Program-made: the position numbers and the translations under genes
DNA from: CBDFKJ01 sp965248805
GTDB lineage: Bacteria; Pseudomonadota; Alphaproteobacteria; UBA6615
DNA: 64,000 nt
NCBI GenBank assembly: GCA_965248805.1
Contig: CBDFKJ010000008.1
Coordinates: 248,001 to 312,000, forward strand
Reading direction: 5' to 3'
Shown here: positions 54,171-63,866 of the stretch, piece by piece
Layout: every line of letters begins with the position of its first letter
Numbering within the stretch: the first letter of the stretch is position 1
Notes under the pieces: model-generated
What the model was told of the DNA's origin: nothing
What the model saw: the letters and a program-made list of their open reading frames with translations, nothing else
The model's database searches: none

Positions 54171-55269
54171 TCCCTATCCGCTTGACGCATACACACACTA
54201 GGGATAGGTTGTGTGCGTACAACGGATAGTGGGTCATGGACGTTCTCGACCGCACCGACCTGCCCTTCCCGCAATCCCTCCCCGAGTTTCAGCGACTTTT
54301 CTCCGACGATGCGGCGTGCGCCGCCTACCTGGAAAGGGCTCGCTGGGGTGACGGGTTCGCCTGCCCGCGCTGCGGCGTCGTGGGTGAACCTTTCCGCATC
54401 GCCACGCGGCCTGGCGTCCTGACCTGTCGCGCTTGCCGCCGCCAGACGGGATTGACCGTCGGCACGGTCATGGAGCGCAGCCACACGCCTTTGAGCACGT
54501 GGTTTTGGGCCGCCTATCTGGTCGCCAGCCAGACGCCGGGCATGTCGGCGGTGCAGTTTCAGCGGCAGCTTGGGCTGACGCGGTACGAAACCGCCTTCGG
54601 CATCCTGCATAAGCTCCGCGCGGGTATGGTGCGGCCCGATCAGGATCGGATCGGTGCCAGGGCAGGAGAGCATGTCGAGGTGGACGAAACCTATGTTGGA
54701 GGCCGGATGCGTGGTGAAGGCCGAGGCGTTCACCACAAGACGCTGGTGGCTGCTGCCGTCGAAGTCAGCCACAGGGAGCCCGGCACCGCGCAGGACAAGC
54801 GGAAGGATGGCCGCTACGCCGGGCGTGTGCGGCTGTCCGTCGCTGCCGACCGCAGCGCCGATTCGCTATGTGGCTTCGTCGAGAACGCCGTTATGCCGGG
54901 GTCGCTGATCGTCACCGACGATTGGAGTGGCTATGGCAGCTTGCGGACACGCGGCTGTGATCACCACGCCATTGCCGAATGCGGCGACCCCGAGGTGGCC
55001 GAAGAGTTCATGCCGATCATCCACCTCGTCTTCAGCAACCTGAAGAATTGGCTCAGTGGCATCCACCATGGCGTGAGCGCAAAGCATCTACAAGCCTACC
55101 TCAATGAGTTCACGTTCCGCTTCAACAGGCGGTTTTACCCGTTCAACGCCTTCCGCTCATTGCTCGGAATCGCAGGAGAGGCCGAGGCTCCAACCTACGC
55201 CGAGCTATATTCCGGCGAGTGGAAGCATCCTACATGTAGTGGGTGTACGAATTAACCGGATAGGCACGG
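54168..55269 (+). mobile_element. IS1595-family element with ~33-bp imperfect inverted repeats
   Basis: The left end (54168-54200, CCGTCCCTATCCG...TACACACACTA) and the reverse complement of the right end (55237-55269, CCGTGCCTATCCG...TACACCCACTA) align over 33 bases without gaps. No target duplication was identified. A single transposase gene fills the interior. Confidence 0.8.
54236..55255 (+). CDS. IS1595-family transposase (copy 2, ISXO2-like)
   Basis: This 339-residue transposase starts at ATG 54236. It has an N-terminal zinc ribbon (CPRCGVVGEP, CRACRRQTGL), the segment GTVMERSHTPLSTWFWAAYL, and the catalytic part HVEVDETYVGGRMRGEG, LIVTDDWSGYGSLRTRG and HLVFSNLKNWLSGIHHGV. It is unrelated at sequence level to the first IS1595 (36868) except for the family motifs. 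It seems intact. Confidence 0.93.
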   Translation: MDVLDRTDLPFPQSLPEFQRLFSDDAACAAYLERARWGDGFACPRCGVVGEPFRIATRPGVLTCRACRRQTGLTVGTVMERSHTPLSTWFWAAYLVASQTPGMSAVQFQRQLGLTRYETAFGILHKLRAGMVRPDQDRIGARAGEHVEVDETYVGGRMRGEGRGVHHKTLVAAAVEVSHREPGTAQDKRKDGRYAGRVRLSVAADRSADSLCGFVENAVMPGSLIVTDDWSGYGSLRTRGCDHHAIAECGDPEVAEEFMPIIHLVFSNLKNWLSGIHHGVSAKHLQAYLNEFTFRFNRRFYPFNAFRSLLGIAGEAEAPTYAELYSGEWKHPTCSGCTN

Positions 55270-55398
55270 TGAAATCTTCGAGGGATAAACTGAGCGAAGA
55301 TCAGAAGCGGTGGATACGCGATAACTACGAAGTTCTCAAATTCCCACTCAAGCTGATCAAAGTACATCGGGCAAACCCGATCGCCGGTCGTCGCTCTC

Positions 55399-56250
55399 CT
55401 AGTGGATTGATTCCAACGTTTGGAACCCTCGGTTTCGGGCCGCGATGATGTCGTCGGGGTCGGCTTTCCATATGAATGGCTGTGGGTTGGCCGCATTGTA
55501 TTCGCGGACGAAGCGGTTGATTGCGGCCTGGAGATCGACGACGGAATGGAAGACGCCGTGCTTGAGCCGCCGCCGGGTGAGTTTTGCGAAGAAGCCCTCG
55601 ACGGCATTGAGCCACGAGCAGGAGGTCGGTGTGAAGTGGAAAGTCCAGCGCGGATGGCGGGCGAGCCAGGCGCGGACCTTGTCCTTGTTGTGCGCCGCGT
55701 AGTTGTCGACGATCGCGTGGATGGCCTTGTCCGCCGGCACCGTGCGCTCGATGCGGTTGAGGAAGCGGATGAACTCCTGATGGCGGTGGCGCTGCATGTT
55801 CTGGCCGATCACCGTTCCGTCCAGAACGTTGAGCGCCGCAAACAGCGTGGTCGTGCCGTGCCGTTTGTAGTCATGGTGCCGGCGCGTCCCTTCTTCATCG
55901 GCAGACCGGCGGTCGAGCGCCTGGATCTGTGACTTCTCATCGATCGACAACACCACCGCATGGGCCGGCGGGTCGACATACAGGCCGACGATATCGGTGA
56001 GTTTCTCGGCGAAGGCAGGGTCGGTCGACAGCTTGAAGTTGCGCCAGCGGTGCGGGCTGAGACCGTGAGCCTTCCAGATCGCCTGCACCGTCGAGGCGGC
56101 AATACCGGCCGCCCTGGCGATCGCGCGCAACGTCCAGTGGGTCGCCTCAAACGGCGGCGGTTGCTGCGTCAGGCGCACGATCTCGGCGACACGATCGAGC
56201 GGGACCGGCGCCTTGCCGGGCGCATACCACAGCAAAATACGGAATCCCAA
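55399..56250 (-). CDS. IS630-family transposase, copy 1 (short N terminus)
   Basis: About 283 residues in the element. DDE motifs: VVLSIDEKSQIQALDR (first Asp), HAIVDNYAAHNKDKVRAWL (second Asp) and SWLNAVEGFFAKLTRRR (Glu). The usual N-terminal HTH of IS630 (about 60-70 residues) is absent. Inside, RRSADEEGTRRHHDYKRHG replaces the family segment LPMKKGRAGTM, which is found in another frame of the same DNA. So two compensating indels are present. The same pair is in copy 2. The start (TTG 56250) is uncertain. Confidence 0.85.
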   Translation of the reverse strand: MGFRILLWYAPGKAPVPLDRVAEIVRLTQQPPPFEATHWTLRAIARAAGIAASTVQAIWKAHGLSPHRWRNFKLSTDPAFAEKLTDIVGLYVDPPAHAVVLSIDEKSQIQALDRRSADEEGTRRHHDYKRHGTTTLFAALNVLDGTVIGQNMQRHRHQEFIRFLNRIERTVPADKAIHAIVDNYAAHNKDKVRAWLARHPRWTFHFTPTSCSWLNAVEGFFAKLTRRRLKHGVFHSVVDLQAAINRFVREYNAANPQPFIWKADPDDIIAARNRGFQTLESIH

Positions 56251-56279
56251 TTCGGACTCTTTCGTTCCGATCCCTCCAC
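55402..56279 (-). mobile_element. IS630-family element, copy 1 (878 bp, TA target site)
   Basis: The element runs GTGGA...TCCAC between TA dinucleotides at 55400-55401 and 56280-56281, as for IS630/Tc1 insertion. It is 878 bp, identical in length to copy 2 (59680-60557). It differs from it by at least one base (IWKA in this copy, ISKA in the other). It sits next to the end of an IS5 remnant. Confidence 0.9.
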
Positions 56280-56291
56280 TAGGGTCCGGAC

Positions 56292-56361
56292 TCATAACCA
56301 GTAGCTGACGGTAGCGGCGAGACAGACGGCGGCGAGGAAGTTTTGGGCGAGGCGGTCATAG
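56292..56361 (-). pseudogene. IS5-family transposase, last codons
   Basis: Minus strand: YDRLAQNFLAAVCLAATVSY then WL and a stop at 56292-56294. This is the conserved end of IS5-family transposases (NFLAAV-LAA motif). The rest of the gene is gone. IS630 copy 1 inserted next to it. Confidence 0.7.
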
Positions 56362-56429
56362 CAGCCCGTTGACGAAGTCCGGCGTGTCTGATTCTGTCTG
56401 AACATAGAGATTTAGACGGGCGTCGTGCG

Positions 56430-57788
56430 ATGGCATTGAGACGACAGTGCGAGGTTCGGGGTGACCTCGTGGTGACATGGGCGGAGATGCCGCGTTCGCC
56501 TGGACACGCGTTTTCCGACCGGCTGCATGAGTTGCTGACCGAGTCTGGCTTTGACGGCTTCGTGGAGGCGACGTGCAAGCCATACTACGCACCTCGGATG
56601 GGGGCTCCTTCGCTGCCGCCGGGGCGTTATTTCCGGATGCACATGATCGGCTATTTCGAGGGCATCGGCAGCGAGCGCGGCATCGCTTGGCGCTGTTCGG
56701 ATTCGCTGTCGCTTCGCGCGTTTCTGCGGTTGGCGAACCGGGACAAGGTTCCCGATCATTCCTGGTTGTCGAAGACGCGCGGCCGGCTGCCGCACGAGGT
56801 CCATGAAAAGGTTTTCGACTGGGTTCTGGCTCTCGTCGCCGCGCGCGGTCTGGTGAAGGGCGAGCGGATCGGCGTCGACGGCTCGACGATGGAAGCCAAC
56901 GCCGCCCTGCGAGCCATCGTGCGGCGCGATAGCGGCGAGACCTATCGCGAGATGCTGACGCAAATGGCGAAGGAGAGTGGCGTCGAAACGCCGACGATCG
57001 ACGACCTCGTCCGGCTCGATCGCCGGCGGAAGGGCAAGAAGCTTTCGAACAAGGATTGGACGAGCCCGACCGATCCTGATGCGAAGATCGCGCGGATGAA
57101 GGACGGCACCACGCATCTGGCCTACAAGCCCGAGCACGCGGTCGATCTCGACACCGGCGTCATCGTTGCGGCACCGATCTATCCAGCCGATGAAGGCGAC
57201 ACGACGACTTTGCCTGGGACGCTGGAGGCGGCCGCGCGCAACCTCGCCGAGGTCGGTCTGGCTCCAACACGGGCAGAGCCCTGCAGTCTCGTTGGCGACA
57301 AGGGCTATCATTCACGCGAGGGGCTGAAAGACCTCGACGGCGGCGTCTGGAAAACGCGGATCTCCGAGCCGGAGCCCGCCAACGGCTATCTGCGCTGGCA
57401 TGGCGACCAGGCGGCACGTCAGGCTGTCTACGCCAACCGGGCGCGATTGAAGTCCGGCGTCGCGCGGAACGCCATGCGCAGGCGCGGTGAGATGGTCGAG
57501 CGCAGCTTCGCCCATGTCCTCGACCGTGGCGGCATGCGCCGCGCGTTGCTGCGGGCGCGCGAGAACGTCCACAAACGCTACCTGATCCATGTCGCCGGGT
57601 TCAATCTCGGCATTCTGATGCGCGCGCTGTTCGGATCAGGCACGCCGAGGGAGGCTGCGAGTGCAAAGAGTACCCTTTTGTTCGTTATTCAGTTCGATGC
57701 TGCCCTGGCGATCGCCATCGTGGCGAACATCGAAGGCAAACCAGCCATGCTCGTTATCATCATCATCGTCGCCCCCAAAACCGATTGA
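56430..57788 (+). CDS. IS1182-family transposase
   Basis: This 452-residue transposase starts at ATG 56430. It shows IS1182 motifs: SGFDGFVEATCKPYYAPRMG, RAFLRLANRDKVPDHSWLSK, KGERIGVDGSTMEANAAL (Asp), SLVGDKGYHSREGLKDLDG (Asp) and MVERSFAHVLDRGGMRR (Glu). A hydrophobic tail (AALAIAIVANIEGKPAM) follows. The stop at 57786-57788 lies only a few codons before the flgI signal peptide. Thus this element removed the flgI start and promoter. Its left end could not be placed. Confidence 0.92.
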   Translation: MALRRQCEVRGDLVVTWAEMPRSPGHAFSDRLHELLTESGFDGFVEATCKPYYAPRMGAPSLPPGRYFRMHMIGYFEGIGSERGIAWRCSDSLSLRAFLRLANRDKVPDHSWLSKTRGRLPHEVHEKVFDWVLALVAARGLVKGERIGVDGSTMEANAALRAIVRRDSGETYREMLTQMAKESGVETPTIDDLVRLDRRRKGKKLSNKDWTSPTDPDAKIARMKDGTTHLAYKPEHAVDLDTGVIVAAPIYPADEGDTTTLPGTLEAAARNLAEVGLAPTRAEPCSLVGDKGYHSREGLKDLDGGVWKTRISEPEPANGYLRWHGDQAARQAVYANRARLKSGVARNAMRRRGEMVERSFAHVLDRGGMRRALLRARENVHKRYLIHVAGFNLGILMRALFGSGTPREAASAKSTLLFVIQFDAALAIAIVANIEGKPAMLVIIIIVAPKTD

Positions 57789-58909
57789 TCAAAGCGCGAC
57801 TTCATCACCGGGCTGTTAGCCGCTGTCGCGGCGTTGGCGGGCGCGATCGTATTCGCACAGTCCCCGGCCAACGCCCAGTCGCGCATCAAGGACATCGTCG
57901 AGTACGAAGGCGTACGCGACAACATGCTCATCGGTTATGGCCTGGTCGTCGGCCTCAACGGCACCGGCGACACGCTGGCCAACGCGCCCTTCACGCAACA
58001 GAGCCTGGTCGGCATGCTCGAGCGGCTCGGCGTCAACACGCGCGATGACCTTTCCAGCCTGAAAACCGACAACGTCGCGGCGGTGATGGTCACCGCCGTG
58101 CTGCCGCCCTTCGCGCGTCAGGGTTCGCGCATGGACGTGGCCGTCAGCGCCCTGGGTGATACCAGCAGCCTGCTGGGCGGCATATTGCTGGTGACGCCCC
58201 TGCTCGGCGCCGACGGCGAAGTCTATGCGGTCGCCCAGGGTCCGCTGGTGGTGAACGGGTTTTCCGCCCAAGGCAATGCCGAGACCGTGGTCAAGGGCGT
58301 GCCGACATCGGCGCTATCGTCGAACGCGAAATCTCTTTCGATCTAGGGGCCATGAAGAGCATCGGACTGAGCCTGCGCAATCCCGATTTCACCACCGCGC
58401 GCCGGTTGCGTGACACCATTAACGACCATTTAGGCGTACCGGCCGCGCGCGCCACCGACCCGGCCACCGTTCGGGTGATGGTGCCGGCCAACTACACGCG
58501 AGACATCGTCGGGCTCATGAACGAGATCGAGCAGTTGGCCGTAATCCCCGATCAGACGGCACGCGTTGTCATCGACGAGCAGTCGGGTGTGATCGTGATG
58601 GGATCGAACGTGCGCATCTCGACCGTCGCGATCGCGCAAGGCAATCTGACGATCCGCATTACCGAAGCCTCTCAAGTCAGCCAGCCGGCACCGTTCGCCA
58701 ATCAGGGCCAAACCCAGGTCGTCGACCGAACCAATGTCGAAATCGACGAGGATGCGCAGGAACGCATGACTCTGTTCGACGGTGGCGTCACCATTCAGGA
58801 ACTGGTCGACGGGCTGAACGCGCTGGGCATCGGGCCGCGCGACATGATCTCGATCCTGCAAACGCTGAAGGTCGCCGGCGCGCTGCAAGCGGAACTGGAG
58901 GTGATGTGA
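57789..58909 (+). pseudogene. flgI: Flagellar P-ring protein FlgI, broken (5' end lost, frameshift)
   Basis: The frame opens right after IS1182 with KRDFITGLLAAVAALAGAIV, a signal peptide without its start codon. DIVEYEGVRDNMLIGYGLVV and GDTLANAPFTQQSLVGMLERL follow. Near 58300 the text VVKGVPTS changes frame. The rest resumes as AIVEREISFDLGAMKSIGLSL and ends LKVAGALQAELEVM. A small deletion around TCGGCGC joins the frames wrongly. FlgI forms the P ring in the peptidoglycan, so this gene cannot be functional. Confidence 0.9.
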
Positions 58910-59211
58910 TGCTGGCGAACGCACTGGTCGATCAGCCGACGCTCGGGATCGGCCTTGCCGCGCCGCCGGTCACCGCACCGGCGACCGGCGCAGAGACGCC
59001 GGGCGAGACTTTTGAGGCGTGCTTCCTGGGCCAGATGATGAGCTACATGTTCGCCGGCCTCGATGACGACCCGCTATTCGGTAGCCACGGCGAGCGCGTG
59101 TTTCGATCCTTGCTGGTTCAGGAGTACGGCAAGGTGATGGCACGCAACGGCGGCGTCGGCATCGGCGACGCGGTGCAACGCGAACTTCTCAGACAGCAGG
59201 AGGCAGCATAG
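58909..59211 (+). CDS. flgJ: FlgJ-type rod-binding protein (no muramidase domain)
   Basis: This 100-residue protein starts at ATG 58909, overlapping the flgI stop by one base. It has the rod-binding pattern: TPGETFEACFLGQMMSYMFA, DPLFGSHGERVFRSLLVQEY and GKVMARNGGVGIGDAVQREL. The C-terminal muramidase domain of enteric FlgJ is absent, as is normal in alphaproteobacteria. It helps rod assembly. It is open, but its upstream partner is dead. Confidence 0.85.
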   Translation: MLANALVDQPTLGIGLAAPPVTAPATGAETPGETFEACFLGQMMSYMFAGLDDDPLFGSHGERVFRSLLVQEYGKVMARNGGVGIGDAVQRELLRQQEAA

Positions 59212-59215
59212 GGCC

Positions 59216-59680
59216 ATGTCCACGATCTATGAAAGCGCGGCGCGGTTGATCGACGTAGCCGCCCGATTGCGCGCCATGATGGCGCGCGAGACGCAGCTGC
59301 TGCGCGCCATGCGCGCGCGCGCGATCACCGCGTTGCTGCCGGAAAAGGAGGCGCTGGTGCACACCTATCGCCGACTGATCGACGAGCTGCGCCAGCAGCC
59401 GCAGGCACTGCGCAAGTTGCCGGCGGCACAGCGCGCGGAACTGCGCGAGGCCGCGAGTACGGTCGCCTCCGCATCGGTGGAGACCGAACACTCTCTGGCC
59501 GCCGCCATCGCCGCCAACCGGCGCTTGTTCGACTCCGTGGCCGAAGCGATCCGCACACAGCAGTCCGAGCACAGCGGCTACGCGCAAAACGGCCGCAAGG
59601 CCGCGCGCGCGACGGCCGCCGACGCGGTCTCACTCAACACCACATTTAGGCCAAGGGTCGTCGCGCGATGTCCGTCCTAG
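59216..59680 (+). CDS. flgN: FlgN-like chaperone for hook-associated proteins
   Basis: This 154-residue helical protein starts at ATG 59216. It has long helices (LIDVAARLRAMMARETQLLR, LPEKEALVHTYRRLIDELR) and sits between flgJ and flgK. That is the place and composition of FlgN, which binds FlgK and FlgL before export. The end overlaps the flgK start by 13 bases. The stop TAG (59678-59680) uses the TA target of IS630 copy 2 plus the first G of the element, so the IS left the gene intact. Confidence 0.7.
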   Translation: MSTIYESAARLIDVAARLRAMMARETQLLRAMRARAITALLPEKEALVHTYRRLIDELRQQPQALRKLPAAQRAELREAASTVASASVETEHSLAAAIAANRRLFDSVAEAIRTQQSEHSGYAQNGRKAARATAADAVSLNTTFRPRVVARCPS

Positions 59681-60557
59681 TGGAGGGATCGGAACGAAAG
59701 AGTCCGAATTGGGATTCCGTATTTTGCTGTGGTATGCGCCCGGCAAGGCGCCGGTCCCGCTCGATCGTGTCGCCGAGATCGTGCGCCTGACGCAGCAACC
59801 GCCGCCGTTTGAGGCGACCCACTGGACGTTGCGCGCGATCGCCAGGGCGGCCGGTATTGCCGCCTCGACGGTGCAGGCGATCTGGAAGGCTCACGGTCTC
59901 AGCCCGCACCGCTGGCGCAACTTCAAGCTGTCGACCGACCCTGCCTTCGCCGAGAAACTCACCGATATCGTCGGCCTGTATGTCGACCCGCCGGCCCATG
60001 CGGTGGTGTTGTCGATCGATGAGAAGTCACAGATCCAGGCGCTCGACCGCCGGTCTGCCGATGAAGAAGGGACGCGCCGGCACCATGACTACAAACGGCA
60101 CGGCACGACCACGCTGTTTGCGGCGCTCAACGTTCTGGACGGAACGGTGATCGGCCAGAACATGCAGCGCCACCGCCATCAGGAGTTCATCCGCTTCCTC
60201 AACCGCATCGAGCGCACGGTGCCGGCGGACAAGGCCATCCACGCGATCGTCGACAACTACGCGGCGCACAACAAGGACAAGGTCCGCGCCTGGCTCGCCC
60301 GCCATCCGCGCTGGACTTTCCACTTCACACCGACCTCCTGCTCGTGGCTCAATGCCGTCGAGGGCTTCTTCGCAAAACTCACCCGGCGGCGGCTCAAGCA
60401 CGGCGTCTTCCATTCCGTCGTCGATCTCCAGGCCGCAATCAACCGCTTCGTCCGCGAATACAATGCGGCCAACCCACAGCCATTCATATCGAAAGCCGAC
60501 CCCGACGACATCATCGCAGCCCGAAACCGAGGGTTCCAAACGTTGGAATCAATCCAC
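59680..60557 (+). mobile_element. IS630-family element, copy 2 (878 bp) inside flgK
   Basis: The element begins GTGGAGGGATCGG and ends AATCAATCCAC between TA dinucleotides at 59678-59679 and 60558-60559. Removing the element and one TA joins ATG TCC GTC C with TA GGT GCA, giving MSVLGALRSAV, the native FlgK start. Thus the target site can be read exactly. Confidence 0.95.
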
Positions 60558-60560
60558 TAG
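59709..60560 (+). CDS. IS630-family transposase, copy 2
   Basis: The frame carries the same 283 residues as copy 1 except Ser for Trp in ISKADPDD (residue near the C terminus). The DDE residues are present, and the N-terminal HTH is missing as in copy 1. The TTG at 59709 is only the first possible start. A fused start from upstream flgN/flgK reading is not in frame. Whether it is expressed is uncertain. Confidence 0.85.
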   Translation: MGFRILLWYAPGKAPVPLDRVAEIVRLTQQPPPFEATHWTLRAIARAAGIAASTVQAIWKAHGLSPHRWRNFKLSTDPAFAEKLTDIVGLYVDPPAHAVVLSIDEKSQIQALDRRSADEEGTRRHHDYKRHGTTTLFAALNVLDGTVIGQNMQRHRHQEFIRFLNRIERTVPADKAIHAIVDNYAAHNKDKVRAWLARHPRWTFHFTPTSCSWLNAVEGFFAKLTRRRLKHGVFHSVVDLQAAINRFVREYNAANPQPFISKADPDDIIAARNRGFQTLESIH

Positions 60561-62613
60561 GTGCACTTCGCTCTGCCGTCTCGGCGATGCAGGTCGCCCA
60601 GGCGTCGTTCCAGGTGGCTTCGACCAACATCGCTAACGTCGGCACCGAAGGCTACAGCCGCAAGACCGTCAGCCAGGAACCGCTGGTCGTCAACGGTGAA
60701 TCGGCCGGCGTGCGGCTCACCGATATCGAGCGTCACGTCGATCTGGCAATGCAGCGTCAGGTGCGCAACCAGACGACCGCGGTTGCTGCCCTGGAAGTTC
60801 TGGAATCCTATTTCCAGCGTACTCAGGATCTGTTCGGGACGGTCGCGCGCGATTCGTCGTTGTCACACATCGTCACCGAACTGGGCGTCGCCTGGGAGGG
60901 CCTCGGCACCAGCCCCGAAAGCGCCGCGGCGCGGCTGAATGTGGTCGACGCCGCCCTGCGCCTGGCCGAGCATCTCAACATTACGACGACCGAACTGCAG
61001 CGCATGCGCATGGAAGCCGATCAGGACATCGCGCGTCGTTACCCGAATCAATTCTATCCTTGACGACATCGACACACTGAACGACCAGATCGCACTGGGG
61101 AAGGCCCAGAGCAGGCCGGTTGTCGAGCTGGAAGACCACCGCGACCGGCTTCTCGATGAGCTGTCCGAGCAGATCGACATTCACGTCATTCAGCGCACGA
61201 CGGGCGAGGTGGTGATCTACACCACCGCCGGGCGCTCTTTGGTCGACTTCACGGTGACGCCGCTGACGCACGATCCAGCCGCCCAACTGGATCCCGCCGT
61301 CGGATTGGGCAACGGCATCAACGGCATCATCTATGGCGTCGGCGGCCCCGACATCACCGGGGAAATACTCAGCGGCCGGCTCGCGTCTCTGATTCGGGTC
61401 CGCGACGAAATCATGGTCGATCTTCAGTCGGAGATCGATCGCCTGGCCGAATCCCTGACGTTCGAGATCAACGCCCTTCACAATGACGGCAGCACCTATC
61501 CGGCACCGTCGAGCCTGACCGGCACGCGCACGCTGGCCGCGACCGACGAGCCGTCGATGACCGGCACGTTGCGTGTCGCGGTCGTGGACGTCGCCGGCGT
61601 CGCCGTGGAAGTGCTCGATGTCGATCTGGGCGCCCTGGCGCCGCCGACGGTCGGCGAGCTGGTCGCAACCATCAACGGCATGGTCAACGCGACCGCGGTC
61701 ATCAACGCCCAGGGTCAAGTCGTCATCACCGCCACCGGCAGCAATGGCATCGCCGTCAACGAGATGGACAGCGCCGTCACAACTGGCAATGCCACCTATG
61801 GCATGGCGCAGTTCCTCGGATTGAACGACTTTCTCGAAACCGCCGACGATTACCACCTGTATGTCAGCGGCCGGGTCGCGAGCGATACCACAGCGCTGGG
61901 CCTGGCGGGCACGCTGACGTTTCAGCACGGCGCCGGATTGACGCCGGTCGCCTATGTCGCCGGCGACAGTTTGACCGACGTCGCCACGGCCATCACCGCG
62001 GCGCTCGCCGCCGAGAACATCACCGCTACGGTGGTCGCCGACGGCACCGGATACCGCATGGTGATCACCGACACCGACGGCGACAACACGTTCATCACCG
62101 ATTCGTCGACCTTGCTCAGCCAACTCAACGTTCATGCCGGCCAGGTTGGCGCCGCCGGCCGCATCCGCCTCGACCAGGCGCTGGTGCTCGATGGCTCTCT
62201 GGCCTCGCGCGGCGAGCTGAGCAGCGCCGGTGGCTTGGCTGCCGGCGACGTCGCCATTTCGCTCGGCGACGCCACCGTGGCCAATCAGATCGCCGCGCTT
62301 TTCAGCGCCGGTGTATCGATCGCCGCCGCGGGCACGTTGCCGACAATGTCAGTGCGCTTGGCCGACTACGCAGCCACCATCCTGTCCCAGAACGCGGCGA
62401 TGGCGAGCGCCAACTCCGACGAACTTTCAGTCGGCGAAAGCTACCGACAGGCGCTGGTGAATCAGGCCGCCTCGGTCAGCCAAGTCAATCTCGACGAGGA
62501 AATGGCCAACATCATTATCCTGTAGAACGCCTACGCCGCCGCCGCGCGTGTAACGACGACCGCGTCGGAAATGCTGGATACATTGCTCGCCGCAGTATGA
62601 CCCGAGGGCCAAG

Positions 62614-63801
62614 ATGACACGCGTCGCTCCGATCGCTCAGCGCAAACTGATGCTCTTCCACACGCTGAACACCCAGGCCCGATTGCTGGATCGGCAGCTA
62701 CAGATGGGCACCGGGAAGGTCGCCCAACAGTATGCTGGTATCGCCGATCAATCGGCCCGTCTGGTCTCGCTCGAGGCCAGCGTCGCGCATGCGGCGCAGT
62801 ATGTAAGCAACATCACTTTCTTCGACCATCGCCTGGCGCTCGTCGATCTCAGCCTCGAAACCCTCGACACCTCGGCCCGCGACGTGCGCGCTGCGCTGAA
62901 CTCGGTGGTCAATTTCCCCACTTCGCACGCCAGCGATTTGCGCCAGATGGCGGCGGACGCCCGCGACCTCGTGCGCGACATGATGAACATCCGCGACGGA
63001 GCGCGCTACCTATTCGCGGGCACGCGCATCGACCAGCAGCCGGTTTCGTTGGGCGCCGGCTACACCTCGATTGCGCTCATCGAATCCGACGGAGTGACGG
63101 TCGACGAGACCTTCTATCAATCGTACTACACCGACGTGCTGGGCAATACGCTGCCCTACGCTCAAGGCAGCTTCTACGACCAGATCTACTTCGACAAGAA
63201 CGGCGCCCCGCCCGGCGGTTCCGCGCCGGCCGACCCCGACAATCCGACGCTTAGCGAGTTCGTGGCCGAAGACCCGGACCTGTGGTCCTACTACGTCGCG
63301 CGCATGGATTCGTCGCAAATGCTCGCCAATCCGAAGCTCGACTACTACAGCGGCGATCAGCAGGATCAATCGTTCCGCATCTCCGAATCGCTCGAGGTTG
63401 GCCTCGAAGTCAGCGCCGATGACGTCGCGTTGCAGCAAATACTGATGGCACTCGACGCCATCGCCAATTTGCCGGACGACGTGCCGGATACGTCATTCGA
63501 GCAGGTAGTCGTGGTCAAGGCGCGCGACGTTCTGAACAAGGCACTCGGATCCGACCCCTCGGCTGGCTACACAACGCTGCAGGGATTGCGCGGCGACGTG
63601 AACGCGCTGCGCGAGCGTATCAGCGACACGCAAAAGCGGCATGAAGATTTCCTGGCCTATGCCGAGGGTGCGTTCGGCAGTATCGAAAACATCGACACGG
63701 CCGAACTGGTCGTACGCCTGCAGGGCCATCAGCTGGCGCTGCAGGCGGCATTCTCGGCGATTGCCGAGTTGCGCTCGCTATCGCTGCTGAATTTTCTTTA
63801 G
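62614..63801 (+). CDS. flgL: Flagellar hook-associated protein FlgL
   Basis: This 395-residue protein begins MTRVAPIAQRKLMLFHTLNT with the coiled-coil flagellin-like N terminus (LDRQLQMGTGKVAQQYAGIA). The C-terminal helix pair is ALQAAFSAIAELRSLSLLNF, as in FlgL/flagellin. It is open without lesion. FlgL forms the second layer of the hook-filament junction. The start lies 13 bases after the flgK stop and has GAGGGCCAAG upstream, so it is part of the same operon and may depend on it for transcription. Confidence 0.9.
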   Translation: MTRVAPIAQRKLMLFHTLNTQARLLDRQLQMGTGKVAQQYAGIADQSARLVSLEASVAHAAQYVSNITFFDHRLALVDLSLETLDTSARDVRAALNSVVNFPTSHASDLRQMAADARDLVRDMMNIRDGARYLFAGTRIDQQPVSLGAGYTSIALIESDGVTVDETFYQSYYTDVLGNTLPYAQGSFYDQIYFDKNGAPPGGSAPADPDNPTLSEFVAEDPDLWSYYVARMDSSQMLANPKLDYYSGDQQDQSFRISESLEVGLEVSADDVALQQILMALDAIANLPDDVPDTSFEQVVVVKARDVLNKALGSDPSAGYTTLQGLRGDVNALRERISDTQKRHEDFLAYAEGAFGSIENIDTAELVVRLQGHQLALQAAFSAIAELRSLSLLNFL

Positions 63802-63866
63802 ATATTAAAGGAACGTTAGCCACGCCGACGCCATAATGACGCGGTGATCGTAACGGTCAGGCTGAG

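Larger units (their letters stand above)
59668..62600 (+). pseudogene. flgK: Hook-associated protein FlgK, broken by IS630, frameshift and stop
   Basis: ATG 59668 encodes MSVL, then IS630 copy 2 (59680-60557) splits codon 4. Homology resumes as GALRSAVSAMQVAQASFQVA and NIANVGTEGYSRKTV. A frameshift near 61040 separates LQRMRMEADQDIARR from RINSILDDIDTLNDQIALGK. TAG at 62523 replaces the Gln before NAYAAAARV and TTASEMLDTLLAAV, the usual FlgK C-terminal end. The lesions show long inactivity. FlgK caps the hook-filament junction, so motility should be lost. Confidence 0.92.
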
